This document shows, in pieces, positions 23,589 through 31,598 of a stretch of 42,729 nucleotides of DNA. Under the pieces are notes generated by a model. That model was not told the origin of the DNA, made no database searches, and saw only the letters and a list, made by a program, of their open reading frames with translations. The stretch is taken from NCBI GenBank assembly GCA_002307215.1, contig DBTU01000003.1:94096-136824 (forward strand), written 5' to 3'. Every line of letters begins with the position of its first letter. Position 1 is the first letter of the stretch. The DNA is from Lachnoclostridium sp. UBA1308 (GTDB lineage Bacteria; Bacillota; Clostridia; Lachnospirales; Lachnospiraceae). The position numbers and the translations under genes were made by a program.

Positions 23589-25085
23589 ATGAAAAAGTCA
23601 ACGATAAGTATTGATAAACACTTTATTGTAGGAGATATTGACAAACGTATTTACGGTTCGTTCATTGAGCATCTTGGACGTGCTGTATATGAGGGAATCT
23701 ATCAGCCCGGAAGTCCATTTGCAGATGAGCAGGGTATGCGAAAAGACGTAATCAAACTAATTCGCAAATTGAATGTCCCGATTGTCCGTTATCCCGGAGG
23801 AAATTTCACATCCGGCTATCACTGGGAAGATGGAGTCGGCCCTAAAAACGAGCGCCCTGAGAAGTTAGACCTTGCATGGAGCGTAATCGAAACAAATCAA
23901 TTTGGTCTGAATGAATTCATGGACTGGTCTAAGAAAGCCAATACTTCCACAATGATGGCAGTCAATCTGGGAACTCGAGGTGTTGAGGATGCCAAGAATA
24001 TCGTCGAATATTGTAATGTTAAAGGCGGTAGCTATTATAGTGAGTTAAGAAAAAAACATGGCTATGAGCAGCCACATGACATAAAGTTATGGTGTTTGGG
24101 GAATGAAATGGATGGTCCCTGGCAGATGGGACACAAGAAAGCAAGTGAGTATGGAAGACTTGCTGCAGAATCAGGCCGTATTATGAAGATGGTAGACCCT
24201 TCCATTGAATTGGTTGCTTGCGGAAGCTCCTTCCTTGACATGGATACCTTCGGTACATGGGAAGACACCGTACTTTCTGAATGCTATGACGAGGCAGATT
24301 ATCTTTCTTTACATCAGTATTATGGAAATCGTGATAATAACACAGCGGAATTTCTGGCAAATACCGTTGCCATGGACAGGTTTATCAGCTCTGTTATCTC
24401 CATTTGTGACGCAGTAAAGGCTAAGAAACGTAAAAGCAAATCGATTCAGTTATCCTTTGATGAATGGAATGTATGGTACCATTCTAATGAACAGGATCAG
24501 AAATTGGAGCGTTGGTGCAAAGTACCACATCAGTTGGAGGATATATATAATTTTGAAGATGCCTTGCTGGTTGGCGGCATGATGATTACTATGCTCCGTC
24601 ATGCAGACCGCGTAAAGGTAGCTTGCCTGGCTCAGCTTGTTAATGTTATTGCTCCAATCATGACCTCCGATACCGGTGCATGGATGCAGACGATTTTTTA
24701 TCCTTTTGCGCTGATTAGTAATTATGGACGTGGGACAGTATTAAACACCATAGTGGAGACACCGGTCTATGAGAGTAAGCATGGAGGTGCTCCCTATCTG
24801 GATTCTGTCTGTGTTATGAATGAAGAGAATGAAACCCTGACTATATTTGCTGTAAATAAAGATCTGGTGGATTCCATGGAGATAACCTGCGATTTACGTC
24901 AGTTCAAAGACTACCGGATGAAGGAACATATCGTTTTAACCCACTCTGATTTAAAAGCAGTTAATACAGAAGAACATCCTGAAAATGTGGCTCCGATTAT
25001 TATTGAAAATGAAAGAATAGAAGGCGGAATTATGCAGATGGTATTATGTGAAAAGAGCTTTCATGTGATTCGACTTGGGAAATAG
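23589..25085 (+). CDS. abfA: GH51 alpha-L-arabinofuranosidase
   Basis: This 498-residue cytoplasmic enzyme (no signal peptide) removes alpha-L-arabinofuranosyl residues from arabino-oligosaccharides and arabinoxylan fragments. The sequence follows the GH51 pattern: RIYGSFIEHLGRAVYEGIY, VRYPGGNF, LWCLGNEMDGPWQMG with acid/base Glu173, and SFDEWNVWY with nucleophile Glu292. The C-terminal beta domain is present and length is normal. It has an AAAGGAAG site and its own terminator, hence a single-gene unit. Divergent transcription from the AraC gene suggests control by it. Confidence 0.95.
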   Translation: MKKSTISIDKHFIVGDIDKRIYGSFIEHLGRAVYEGIYQPGSPFADEQGMRKDVIKLIRKLNVPIVRYPGGNFTSGYHWEDGVGPKNERPEKLDLAWSVIETNQFGLNEFMDWSKKANTSTMMAVNLGTRGVEDAKNIVEYCNVKGGSYYSELRKKHGYEQPHDIKLWCLGNEMDGPWQMGHKKASEYGRLAAESGRIMKMVDPSIELVACGSSFLDMDTFGTWEDTVLSECYDEADYLSLHQYYGNRDNNTAEFLANTVAMDRFISSVISICDAVKAKKRKSKSIQLSFDEWNVWYHSNEQDQKLERWCKVPHQLEDIYNFEDALLVGGMMITMLRHADRVKVACLAQLVNVIAPIMTSDTGAWMQTIFYPFALISNYGRGTVLNTIVETPVYESKHGGAPYLDSVCVMNEENETLTIFAVNKDLVDSMEITCDLRQFKDYRMKEHIVLTHSDLKAVNTEEHPENVAPIIIENERIEGGIMQMVLCEKSFHVIRLGK

Positions 25086-25107
25086 TAAGTGTTAAAAAAT
25101 TTTTTAT

Positions 25108-25167
25108 TAAAAAGAGCTTTTGCCCTATTTGATGATCAAACTCATCTATAATGCAAAAGCTCTTTTA
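25108..25167. terminator. Bidirectional terminator between GH51 and GH5
   Basis: TAAAAAGAGCTTTTGC (25108-25123) pairs with GCAAAAGCTCTTTTA (25153-25167). The A/T-rich ends serve both convergent genes. Confidence 0.8.
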
Positions 25168-25188
25168 GTTATGTTTTAGCAAAATTTA

Positions 25189-27015
25189 TTATTTGGCAGG
25201 ACCATAATCAAAGGTGATTGTAAGTGTTTTGATTTCACCAAGTTCTGCTGGATCTACAATGCTAGCAGAAACGTCCGAAATATCGCCGTCAACTGTACGC
25301 GCCTCTTCAGGAACTGCGGTAACCCAGCTATTGAAAATGTTGACGCGGGTGCATATTTTATCATCAGTCGTTGTGTAAGGTTTACTGGTTAGTGTGTATG
25401 GCTTGTCATTAATCTTCAACTCAGTGATGTCGATAATATAGCCCGGATAGAGGAGTTCGCCATTGGAAATGCCAAGAGCGGAGAACGCGGTGCCGTTTGC
25501 GAAGCCGCCACTGGTTCCGGTGAAGTCAAGGCTTACAGTATAGGTCCCCGCGCCGGTGATTTCAACATCTGTCGTAACTAGGCCGTCTGTCTTGGATGTA
25601 GGATCATATTTGTCTCCTACACTATAAGATATGCCCCAATCACCGCTATTGAACATAATCCACGCAATTGCCTTATCATCCGCATTCGCTATAGCAGTAT
25701 CTTCAACGAAGGCAGAAGCACCTACTAGTGCTGCATCCATTGCGGCTGTTGCGGCCGCTACAACTTCATCGTTTGTCATAGATGACTGTGCAGCTAAACT
25801 ATGGTTTTTGAAAACCGCTGCTACATCTTTATCAAAAAACCCGAGATCTTTTCTTATAAAGAGATTGCTGCAGTCCCAGAGCATAGGGCAGTAGCCATAC
25901 TTGTCACAGTTGTTAAGAAAATTATTAAAAAAGTCACAGGTATTGTCTTTGACAGTACCGTCATCTTTAAGCCAAACGGTATATTCACCTATGACTATAC
26001 CATAGCCTTGATCAGTGAACTTTGCCATCATGGCCATGAGGTCATTCTGCTCGTTGTAATTATCTACAGAACCCCATGTGGAAAGGCTCGAGTTGCCACA
26101 GTAGCCCCATGGAGTATAGAAGTGAACAGAAAGAAGCAGCTTGTCTTTCGCTGTGTCAGTCGGCATCACGAAACGGTCATCACAGGTTTTTGTAAAGTCG
26201 GTGCTAAAACCGGGAATCAATAGGAAACGCTGTGCATTGTCGCCACCGGTGCCTCTGATTGTGTCAACAAAAGCTTGATTGACTTTAGTGTTCATTTGAT
26301 AGCACTCATCCAAAGAAAGTGTGCCCGAATCAGCTGCGACATCTTTATCGTTAAATCTGTCACCAAGCTCTTCATTTCCGCCTTCAAAGATAAGGTAATC
26401 AGAATAGTCTTTGAATCTATCAGCTATCTGAGTCCACATGGAGGTATACAGTTCCATTGCGGCGTCTTGTGTCGCCGGCGTAGCGGAGCCGAACATACCC
26501 CACCAGCCACCGTCCCAATGGTCATTGATGATGACGTACATGTCATCTTTCAGTGCGTAGTTGACGATTTCTTCAACACGGTCGAGAAAATCTTTCCGGA
26601 TGGTGTAATCGCCATTTTCATAATTCATCGTATTGGTCCAGGCAATCGGGATTCTAAGAGAATCGAATCCGGCAGCCTTCATACTATCAATCATTGCTTG
26701 CGTGGTGACAGGCTGACCCCAGAAGGTTTCATAAGAAGAAACATCAGCGGTGGTGCCCAATTCCTTGTGTCCGTATGCTTCCATTGTGTTGCCAAGATTA
26801 ATGCCGTTACCCATGAGCTTAACCAGCTCAAGGGAAGTAAGATCCTTACGCATGTTAGGGACTGTTGTGGGAGCTGGGGCCTCGGTTACTACTGGTGTAA
26901 CCGATATGGCGATGCTATCGGTTTCTTTGTCCTTACCCTTGCAGCCTGCCAGTGTAAGCACCAGCAAAACAAGCATAAGTAGATACGTTATAACTCTATT
27001 CTTATCTCTTTTCAT
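25189..27015 (-). CDS. Lipoprotein GH5 endoglucanase with C-terminal binding-like module
   Basis: The start is ATG 27015 (608 residues) after GGGGGA. Residues 1-25 form a lipoprotein signal (T-L-A-G-C, Cys25), followed by a Thr/Pro/Val linker. Residues about 55-410 are a GH5 TIM-barrel: GINLGNTMEA, SLRIPIAW, VIINDHW, FEGGNEELG with acid/base Glu215, HFYTPW, and IGEYTVW with nucleophile Glu344. Residues about 415-450 are an Ala-rich spacer. Residues about 450-608 form a beta-sandwich-like module clearly related to the wall-anchored protein at 86-838. The enzyme is expected to sit on the outer membrane face and cut beta-1,4-glucan or a related hemicellulose; GH5 subfamily is not resolved. Confidence 0.92.
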   Translation of the reverse strand: MKRDKNRVITYLLMLVLLVLTLAGCKGKDKETDSIAISVTPVVTEAPAPTTVPNMRKDLTSLELVKLMGNGINLGNTMEAYGHKELGTTADVSSYETFWGQPVTTQAMIDSMKAAGFDSLRIPIAWTNTMNYENGDYTIRKDFLDRVEEIVNYALKDDMYVIINDHWDGGWWGMFGSATPATQDAAMELYTSMWTQIADRFKDYSDYLIFEGGNEELGDRFNDKDVAADSGTLSLDECYQMNTKVNQAFVDTIRGTGGDNAQRFLLIPGFSTDFTKTCDDRFVMPTDTAKDKLLLSVHFYTPWGYCGNSSLSTWGSVDNYNEQNDLMAMMAKFTDQGYGIVIGEYTVWLKDDGTVKDNTCDFFNNFLNNCDKYGYCPMLWDCSNLFIRKDLGFFDKDVAAVFKNHSLAAQSSMTNDEVVAAATAAMDAALVGASAFVEDTAIANADDKAIAWIMFNSGDWGISYSVGDKYDPTSKTDGLVTTDVEITGAGTYTVSLDFTGTSGGFANGTAFSALGISNGELLYPGYIIDITELKINDKPYTLTSKPYTTTDDKICTRVNIFNSWVTAVPEEARTVDGDISDVSASIVDPAELGEIKTLTITFDYGPAK

Positions 27016-27054
27016 ACAATATTCCCCCAATATTAATTGATAGAAAAATTATAA

Positions 27055-27136
27055 CGTAATCACAGTAGAAGAAATATAGTAATAATTGTAGTTACTTATA
27101 GTAATAATTTCTCTACATAATATTTGTGTGATTACG
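27055..27136. promoter_or_regulatory. Nested operator region between GH5 and the beta-lactamase-like gene
   Basis: A perfect 10-bp inverted repeat, CGTAATCACA (27055-27064) and TGTGATTACG (27127-27136), encloses two identical 13-bp direct repeats TATAGTAATAATT at 27075-27087 and 27097-27109, 22 bp apart. A consensus minus-strand -10 TATAAT (27048-27053) has only a poor -35 (27071-27076), overlapped by the first direct repeat. This fits an activator-dependent GH5 promoter. Confidence 0.6.
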
Positions 27137-27250
27137 GATGATAGACCTTTCAGTAGTATAAGTAAGAACATTGATTATTGAAGGGGTAGTTGATATAATA
27201 CATTTAAGATGTATACATATATGCCGCAAGGCGGCTGATGGAGGATGAAT

Positions 27251-28378
27251 ATGAATTTTGAGAAAATTACGAACTATTTAAATTCACTGGAGGCGGAAGG
27301 AATACCTTCCATAGATTGTATGATTTATAAAGATCACGAACTGGTTTATCGCCATTTTAATGGTTTCGCGGACAGTGCGAAAACAAAGAGAATGAAGGGA
27401 AATGAATTATATCTGATGTTTTCCGCAACAAAGTTGATAACAATGACGGCAGCTTTACAGCTTGCGGAAAAGAATAAGTTGGATTTAGATAAACCGGTAT
27501 CGGATTATCTGCCTGCATATTCAAATCTGAAAGTACAGGAGGAAAATCAGGTAGTGTCCGCACAAAAAGTGTTGCTGGTGAGGCATTTACTTTCCATGCA
27601 GTCCGGGCTTAATTATGATTTGGAGCGCCCCGGCATTTTACGAGTACTAAGAGAAAAAGGACAACAGGCATCAACACAGGAATTGGTAAATTCCTTAATT
27701 GAAACACCACTTAAATTTGAACCGGGGGAACATTTTGAATACAGCTTAAGCCATGATGTTGTAGGTGCCATCATTGAAGTGGTTTCCGGGATGAGCTTGG
27801 GAGAGTATTTCTCGGAGAATATCTTCAAACCATTAGAAATGAAAGATACTTTTTTTGCTAAGCCGATGAATGAGAATGAGCGATTGGCTACGCAGTATAC
27901 GTACGATGATGAAAAACATGTAGCGAGCGAGATGGAGATGTCATGCTGCTATCAATTATCGGAAAGTTATGAGAGTGGTGGCGCAGGACTGATTAGTTGT
28001 GTAGAGGATTATGGTAAATTTGCGGATACGCTGGCATGTGGTGGGGTAAGCGCAAAGGGTATACGTATCTTGAAGGAAGATACGATTGATCTTATGAGAA
28101 CCAATATGCTTGGCGAAGTCCAAAGGGATGAGCTTGCTAAAAATATGGGTAGAGTGGGATATGGGTATGGTTGCGGGGTTCAGATGCTTATGGAACCGGA
28201 AAAGTGTGGTGCAAAGGCGCCGGTTGGTATATTTGGCTGGGATGGTGCGGCAGGAGCTTTAGTCATTATGGATCCTATCAATCATATTTCACTGGCGTAT
28301 GCACAGCATGTAAGAGGTTGCGGTTATGGCTATTCGACGGTTCATCCTATGTTGAGAGATTTGCTGTATATAGATTAG
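27251..28378 (+). CDS. Serine beta-lactamase-like hydrolase (class C/DD-peptidase fold)
   Basis: This protein has the SxxK motif SATK (in MFSATKLITM), with serine as nucleophile, and a tyrosine motif in the YSLSHDVVGAIIE segment. No signal peptide is present, so it is probably a cytoplasmic esterase-type member rather than a resistance enzyme. I choose ATG 27251 because the ATG at 27245 abuts the GGAGG site; that gives 375 residues. A 5-bp GC hairpin (27223-27235) lies just before the ribosome binding site and could affect translation. Deacylation of esterified oligosaccharides would suit the context but is unproven. Confidence 0.85.
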   Translation: MNFEKITNYLNSLEAEGIPSIDCMIYKDHELVYRHFNGFADSAKTKRMKGNELYLMFSATKLITMTAALQLAEKNKLDLDKPVSDYLPAYSNLKVQEENQVVSAQKVLLVRHLLSMQSGLNYDLERPGILRVLREKGQQASTQELVNSLIETPLKFEPGEHFEYSLSHDVVGAIIEVVSGMSLGEYFSENIFKPLEMKDTFFAKPMNENERLATQYTYDDEKHVASEMEMSCCYQLSESYESGGAGLISCVEDYGKFADTLACGGVSAKGIRILKEDTIDLMRTNMLGEVQRDELAKNMGRVGYGYGCGVQMLMEPEKCGAKAPVGIFGWDGAAGALVIMDPINHISLAYAQHVRGCGYGYSTVHPMLRDLLYID

Positions 28379-28445
28379 TATTGAAACAGTGACAGTAAGA
28401 ATGTATTGCATTGGAAATTCACTCTTATATTTAGGTGTTGAGCAA

Positions 28446-28491
28446 AAGTTTACGCCTGCGTAATTCTCGGACCAAACTTATTCGAAGGGAA
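28446..28491 (+). promoter_or_regulatory. Leader motif, copy B (upstream of the ArsC-like gene)
   Basis: This is the second copy of the block at 23483-23529. Here AAGTTT and AAACTT form six pairs around GCCTGCGTAATTCTCGG. It lies just downstream of a weak TTGCAT-16-TATTTA promoter and 16 bp before the start codon of the next gene. Confidence 0.5.
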
Positions 28492-28507
28492 GGCATATTG
28501 GATTAAT

Positions 28508-28849
28508 ATGAATATACAAATATTTGGAAAAAGTAAATGCTTTGATACGAAAAAGGCCGAGAGGTATTTTAAAGAACGTGGCATCAAGTACCAAACAATT
28601 GATCTAATTACTAAGGGAATGAGTAAGGGTGAGCTCCGGAGTGTTACTCAGGCGGTTGGCGGCCTTGCCGGTATGATAGATGATACTGCTAAAAGTAAGG
28701 ATATCGTCATTCTGATAAAATATCTGGCGGAAGAAGAGCGAGAAGAGAAGATACTGGAAAATCCACAGATTCTGAAGACACCGATTGTGCGAAACGGAAA
28801 GCAAGCGACGATCGGATTTGTGCCGGAGGTGTGGAAGGCTTGGAACTAA
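28508..28849 (+). CDS. ArsC/Spx-family thioredoxin-fold protein
   Basis: This 113-residue protein is a typical short ArsC-like/YffB-like protein: IFGKSKCFDTKKAERYFKERGIKYQTID with a single N-terminal cysteine, and LKTPIVRNGKQATIGF containing the cis-proline. It lacks a CxxC pair and the RNA-polymerase-binding features of Spx are not obvious, so a glutathione- or thiol-dependent reductase-like role is more likely than arsenate resistance. It is a single gene after leader motif B. Confidence 0.82.
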   Translation: MNIQIFGKSKCFDTKKAERYFKERGIKYQTIDLITKGMSKGELRSVTQAVGGLAGMIDDTAKSKDIVILIKYLAEEEREEKILENPQILKTPIVRNGKQATIGFVPEVWKAWN

Positions 28850-28969
28850 AATAATTGGGATGATAACGATAACTGTGGTGATTTTACTACAACAGTAAAT
28901 TCAATTGAGATAACGTTTACAGTAACAGGCATTACCGGAAAGCCGGGAGCTCTTAAATATAAAGGTTAA
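28850..28969 (+). pseudogene. Remnant of a carbohydrate-binding-like module
   Basis: In the same frame as the ArsC-like gene and directly after its stop, 39 codons run to a TAA at 28967-28969. The peptide (NNWDDNDNCGDF, then VNSIEITFTVTG) looks like the last strands of a binding module, comparable with the IKTLTITF and VKTIRVTF ends of the two modules in the window. There is no start or ribosome binding site. I read it as the 3' end of a deleted glycoside hydrolase gene. Confidence 0.4.
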
Positions 28970-29010
28970 GAGTTACGTATACTAAAATTCAGTAAAATGG
29001 AGAAAAATAA

Positions 29011-29970
29011 ATGGATAAATTTAAATTTGCAATCATGGGAGCAGGAAAGATAGCAAATCATTTCTGTAATGCGGTAAATTTGTTGGAAGACTGTGAAGTA
29101 ATCGCGATCTCGAGTAAATCAATGAATCGTGCATCAGAATTTGCTGAGAAAAACGGAATTAAGTCGGTATATGACAGTTATGAAACGATGCTCGTGGAGG
29201 AAAGACCAGATTGCGTCTATATTGCGGTGACGCCAAACGCGCATTACGAACTTTGTATGCTCTGTCTTGATTATAAGATACCGATTCTCTGTGAAAAGGC
29301 TATGTTTTTGAACAGTGTGGAGGCCGAGGCGGTTTTTGATAGGGCAGCTAAGCTTAAGGTATTTGTTATGGAGGCTATGTGGAGCAGATTTCTTCCTACT
29401 GTGAATAAAGCGAAGCAGTGGTTGGAGGAAGGATTGATCGGTAAACCGGCATTTCTTGAGGTGTCAATTGGGTTCTTAGCACCAAAGGATAAGGGGGGTC
29501 GATATTTTAATGCTGAACTTGGAGGAGGAGTTGCATATGATATTACAGTATATGCATATGAGCTTACAACCTATCTGATTTCTCAAAAAATTGAGGAAAT
29601 GCAGGTATCAGCCATTTTTGGAGACACCGGAGTGGATGTTACGAACCATATAAGTGTTCGTTTTACAGATATGCTGGCTTCCTTTCAAACAAGCTTTGTC
29701 GGTGCAATGGAGGAAAAGATGGTTATCTATGGCGACCTTGGTAAAATAATAATTCCCTCGCCGCATATGTCTTCGGAAGCATTTCTATACACAACCAGAA
29801 ACGAACTAAGCGAACATTATAAAGATCAGGAAACGAAAAATGGATTTGTATATGAAATAAAAGAGGTGATGGATTGTATCAAAAATAAAAAGATCCAGAG
29901 CTCGGTTGTACCGCATAATGTAACCATACAATGCTCGAGACTTTTTGATCGTATCAGAAACTGCAATTAG
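29011..29970 (+). CDS. Gfo/Idh/MocA-family oxidoreductase
   Basis: This 319-residue NAD(P)-dependent dehydrogenase has the Rossmann motif FAIMGAGKIANHFC, the YIAVTPNAHYELC strand, and the CEKAM motif containing the conserved lysine of the family. The second half is the alpha/beta substrate domain (GKPAFLEVSIGF, GGGVAYDITVYA). The HPxxHY-type NAHYELC and MEAMWSRF resemble the dihydrodiol dehydrogenase/1,5-anhydrofructose-type branch. It precedes the GH43-GH127 operon; sugar oxidation or epimerisation is likely, substrate unknown. Confidence 0.88.
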   Translation: MDKFKFAIMGAGKIANHFCNAVNLLEDCEVIAISSKSMNRASEFAEKNGIKSVYDSYETMLVEERPDCVYIAVTPNAHYELCMLCLDYKIPILCEKAMFLNSVEAEAVFDRAAKLKVFVMEAMWSRFLPTVNKAKQWLEEGLIGKPAFLEVSIGFLAPKDKGGRYFNAELGGGVAYDITVYAYELTTYLISQKIEEMQVSAIFGDTGVDVTNHISVRFTDMLASFQTSFVGAMEEKMVIYGDLGKIIIPSPHMSSEAFLYTTRNELSEHYKDQETKNGFVYEIKEVMDCIKNKKIQSSVVPHNVTIQCSRLFDRIRNCN

Positions 29971-30077
29971 TATACACTACAAATTATGAGGATAGATCAA
30001 TAAAATTTGATTAGTTATCAATAAACGGTAAAGATAGTTCATCTTATGCTAAGGATATATCATTGCCTCATCATTGC

Positions 30078-30113
30078 TAATCTTATATAATTAATATTAT
30101 TGGGATAAGATTA
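30078..30113. promoter_or_regulatory. Inverted repeat upstream of the GH43-GH127 operon
   Basis: TAATCTTAT (30078-30086) and ATAAGATTA (30105-30113) are perfect 9-bp arms around an A+T-rich spacer, 55 bp before the GH43 start. It is a possible operator. Confidence 0.4.
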
Positions 30114-30167
30114 TATGTAACAAAAATATCGGTTTGCAAAAACCAAGCATAAATAGGAGAGAAGCAA

Positions 30168-31583
30168 ATGAAAAAGCAAGGACTTAATCCATATCTACCT
30201 TCTTGGGAGTATATCCCTGACGGCGAACCTTATGTTTTTAATAACAGAGTCTATGTCTATGGCTCTCATGATCGTGCTAACGGGTATGTATATTGTTTAA
30301 ATGATTATGTATGCTGGTCCGCACCGGCGGAGGACCTTTCTGATTGGCGTTATGAAGGCGTTACTTACAAAAAGACAGATGTTAAAGATAATGAAGATGG
30401 CAATAGCTGCCTTTATGCTCCGGATGTTACAATTGGACCGGACGGCAGGTATTATCTGTTCTATGTTGACAGTATGCGCTCAATTGTTTCGGTTACTGTC
30501 TGTGATACACCGGCCGGTAAATATGAATTCTGTGGCTATGTACATTATTCTGATGGGACGATTTTGGGTGAAAGAGAAGGGGATGAGCCTCAATTTGATC
30601 CCGGAGTTCTCACAGAGGGAGATAGGACATATCTATATACCGGCTTTTGTGCAAGAGGAGACAAATCAAGACATGGAGCTATGGTAACTGTACTTGGACC
30701 GGATATGCTCACGATTATAGAAGAACCGGTATTTGTAGCACCAAGTCAACCCTATAGTAAGGGTAGCGGTTATGAGGGACATGAATTTTTTGAGGCGCCC
30801 TCCATTCGAAAGAGGGGAGATATTTATTATTTTGTCTATTCCTCAATTGTTATGCACGAGTTATGTTATGCCACCAGTAAACATCCGACCAAAGGCTTTG
30901 AATACAAGGGTGTTATTGTAAGTAACTGCGATCTTGGTATTGATACCTACAAGCCTGCTGAGATGCCACTATATTATGGCGCTAACAACCATGGCAGTAT
31001 TGTAGAAATATGCGGAAAATGGTACATTTTTTATCATAGACACACAAACGGGACCAATTTCAGTAGGCAAGGCTGTATGGAGCAGATTGAATTTCTGGAG
31101 GACGGAACAATTCCCCAGGTGGAATTGACCTCTTGTGGCGGTAATGGTGGTCCGCTGAAAGGCTACGGGGAATATCCGGCATATCTGGCCTGCAATTTAT
31201 TTTGCAAGGAAGAATCAATGTATACTGATTTTACCGGATCATGGATGAATAATCAATTTCCTAAGATTACACAGGATGGAAGAGATGGTGATGAAGAAAT
31301 CGGTTATATTGCTAATATGAAGGCTTCTGCCACAGCCGGCTTCAAGTATTTTGACTGTAAAGGTGCCAAGATAGTTAAGATCAGAGTACGTGGATATTGT
31401 AGTGGTGATTTTGAAATAAAAACCACCTGGAATGGCCCTGCACTCGGTAAAATAACGGTTGGATTTTCAAATGTATGGAAAGATTATTCATCGGATATTG
31501 TAATTCCCGATGGTATTCAAGCGTTGTATTTCACATATATCGGTAACGGAAGTGCAAGTCTTGCTTCCTTCACTTTGGAATAA
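30168..31583 (+). CDS. GH43 arabinofuranosidase/xylosidase with C-terminal CBM6-like domain
   Basis: This 471-residue cytoplasmic enzyme has the five-bladed propeller pattern of GH43. The catalytic base is Asp18 (IPDGEP), the pKa-modulating aspartate is probably Asp144 (QFDPGV), and the acid is Glu209 (FEAPSIRKRG). LYAPDVTIGPDGRYYLFYV is the typical second blade. Residues about 345-471 form a beta-sandwich of the CBM6/DUF-type (ATAGFKYFDCKGAKIVKIRVRGY, WKDYSSDIVIPDGIQALYFTY). GGAGAG precedes the ATG. GH127 follows after 15 bp, so both should act on arabinose- or xylose-decorated oligosaccharides. Confidence 0.92.
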   Translation: MKKQGLNPYLPSWEYIPDGEPYVFNNRVYVYGSHDRANGYVYCLNDYVCWSAPAEDLSDWRYEGVTYKKTDVKDNEDGNSCLYAPDVTIGPDGRYYLFYVDSMRSIVSVTVCDTPAGKYEFCGYVHYSDGTILGEREGDEPQFDPGVLTEGDRTYLYTGFCARGDKSRHGAMVTVLGPDMLTIIEEPVFVAPSQPYSKGSGYEGHEFFEAPSIRKRGDIYYFVYSSIVMHELCYATSKHPTKGFEYKGVIVSNCDLGIDTYKPAEMPLYYGANNHGSIVEICGKWYIFYHRHTNGTNFSRQGCMEQIEFLEDGTIPQVELTSCGGNGGPLKGYGEYPAYLACNLFCKEESMYTDFTGSWMNNQFPKITQDGRDGDEEIGYIANMKASATAGFKYFDCKGAKIVKIRVRGYCSGDFEIKTTWNGPALGKITVGFSNVWKDYSSDIVIPDGIQALYFTYIGNGSASLASFTLE

Positions 31584-31598
31584 AGGAGTTCGCTTAAT

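Noticed and set aside
26275..26982. Long open frame of 235 codons on the strand opposite GH5
   Set aside because: It is fully antisense to a well supported GH5 coding region, has no ribosome binding site and a cysteine/histidine-rich composition typical of antisense shadows.
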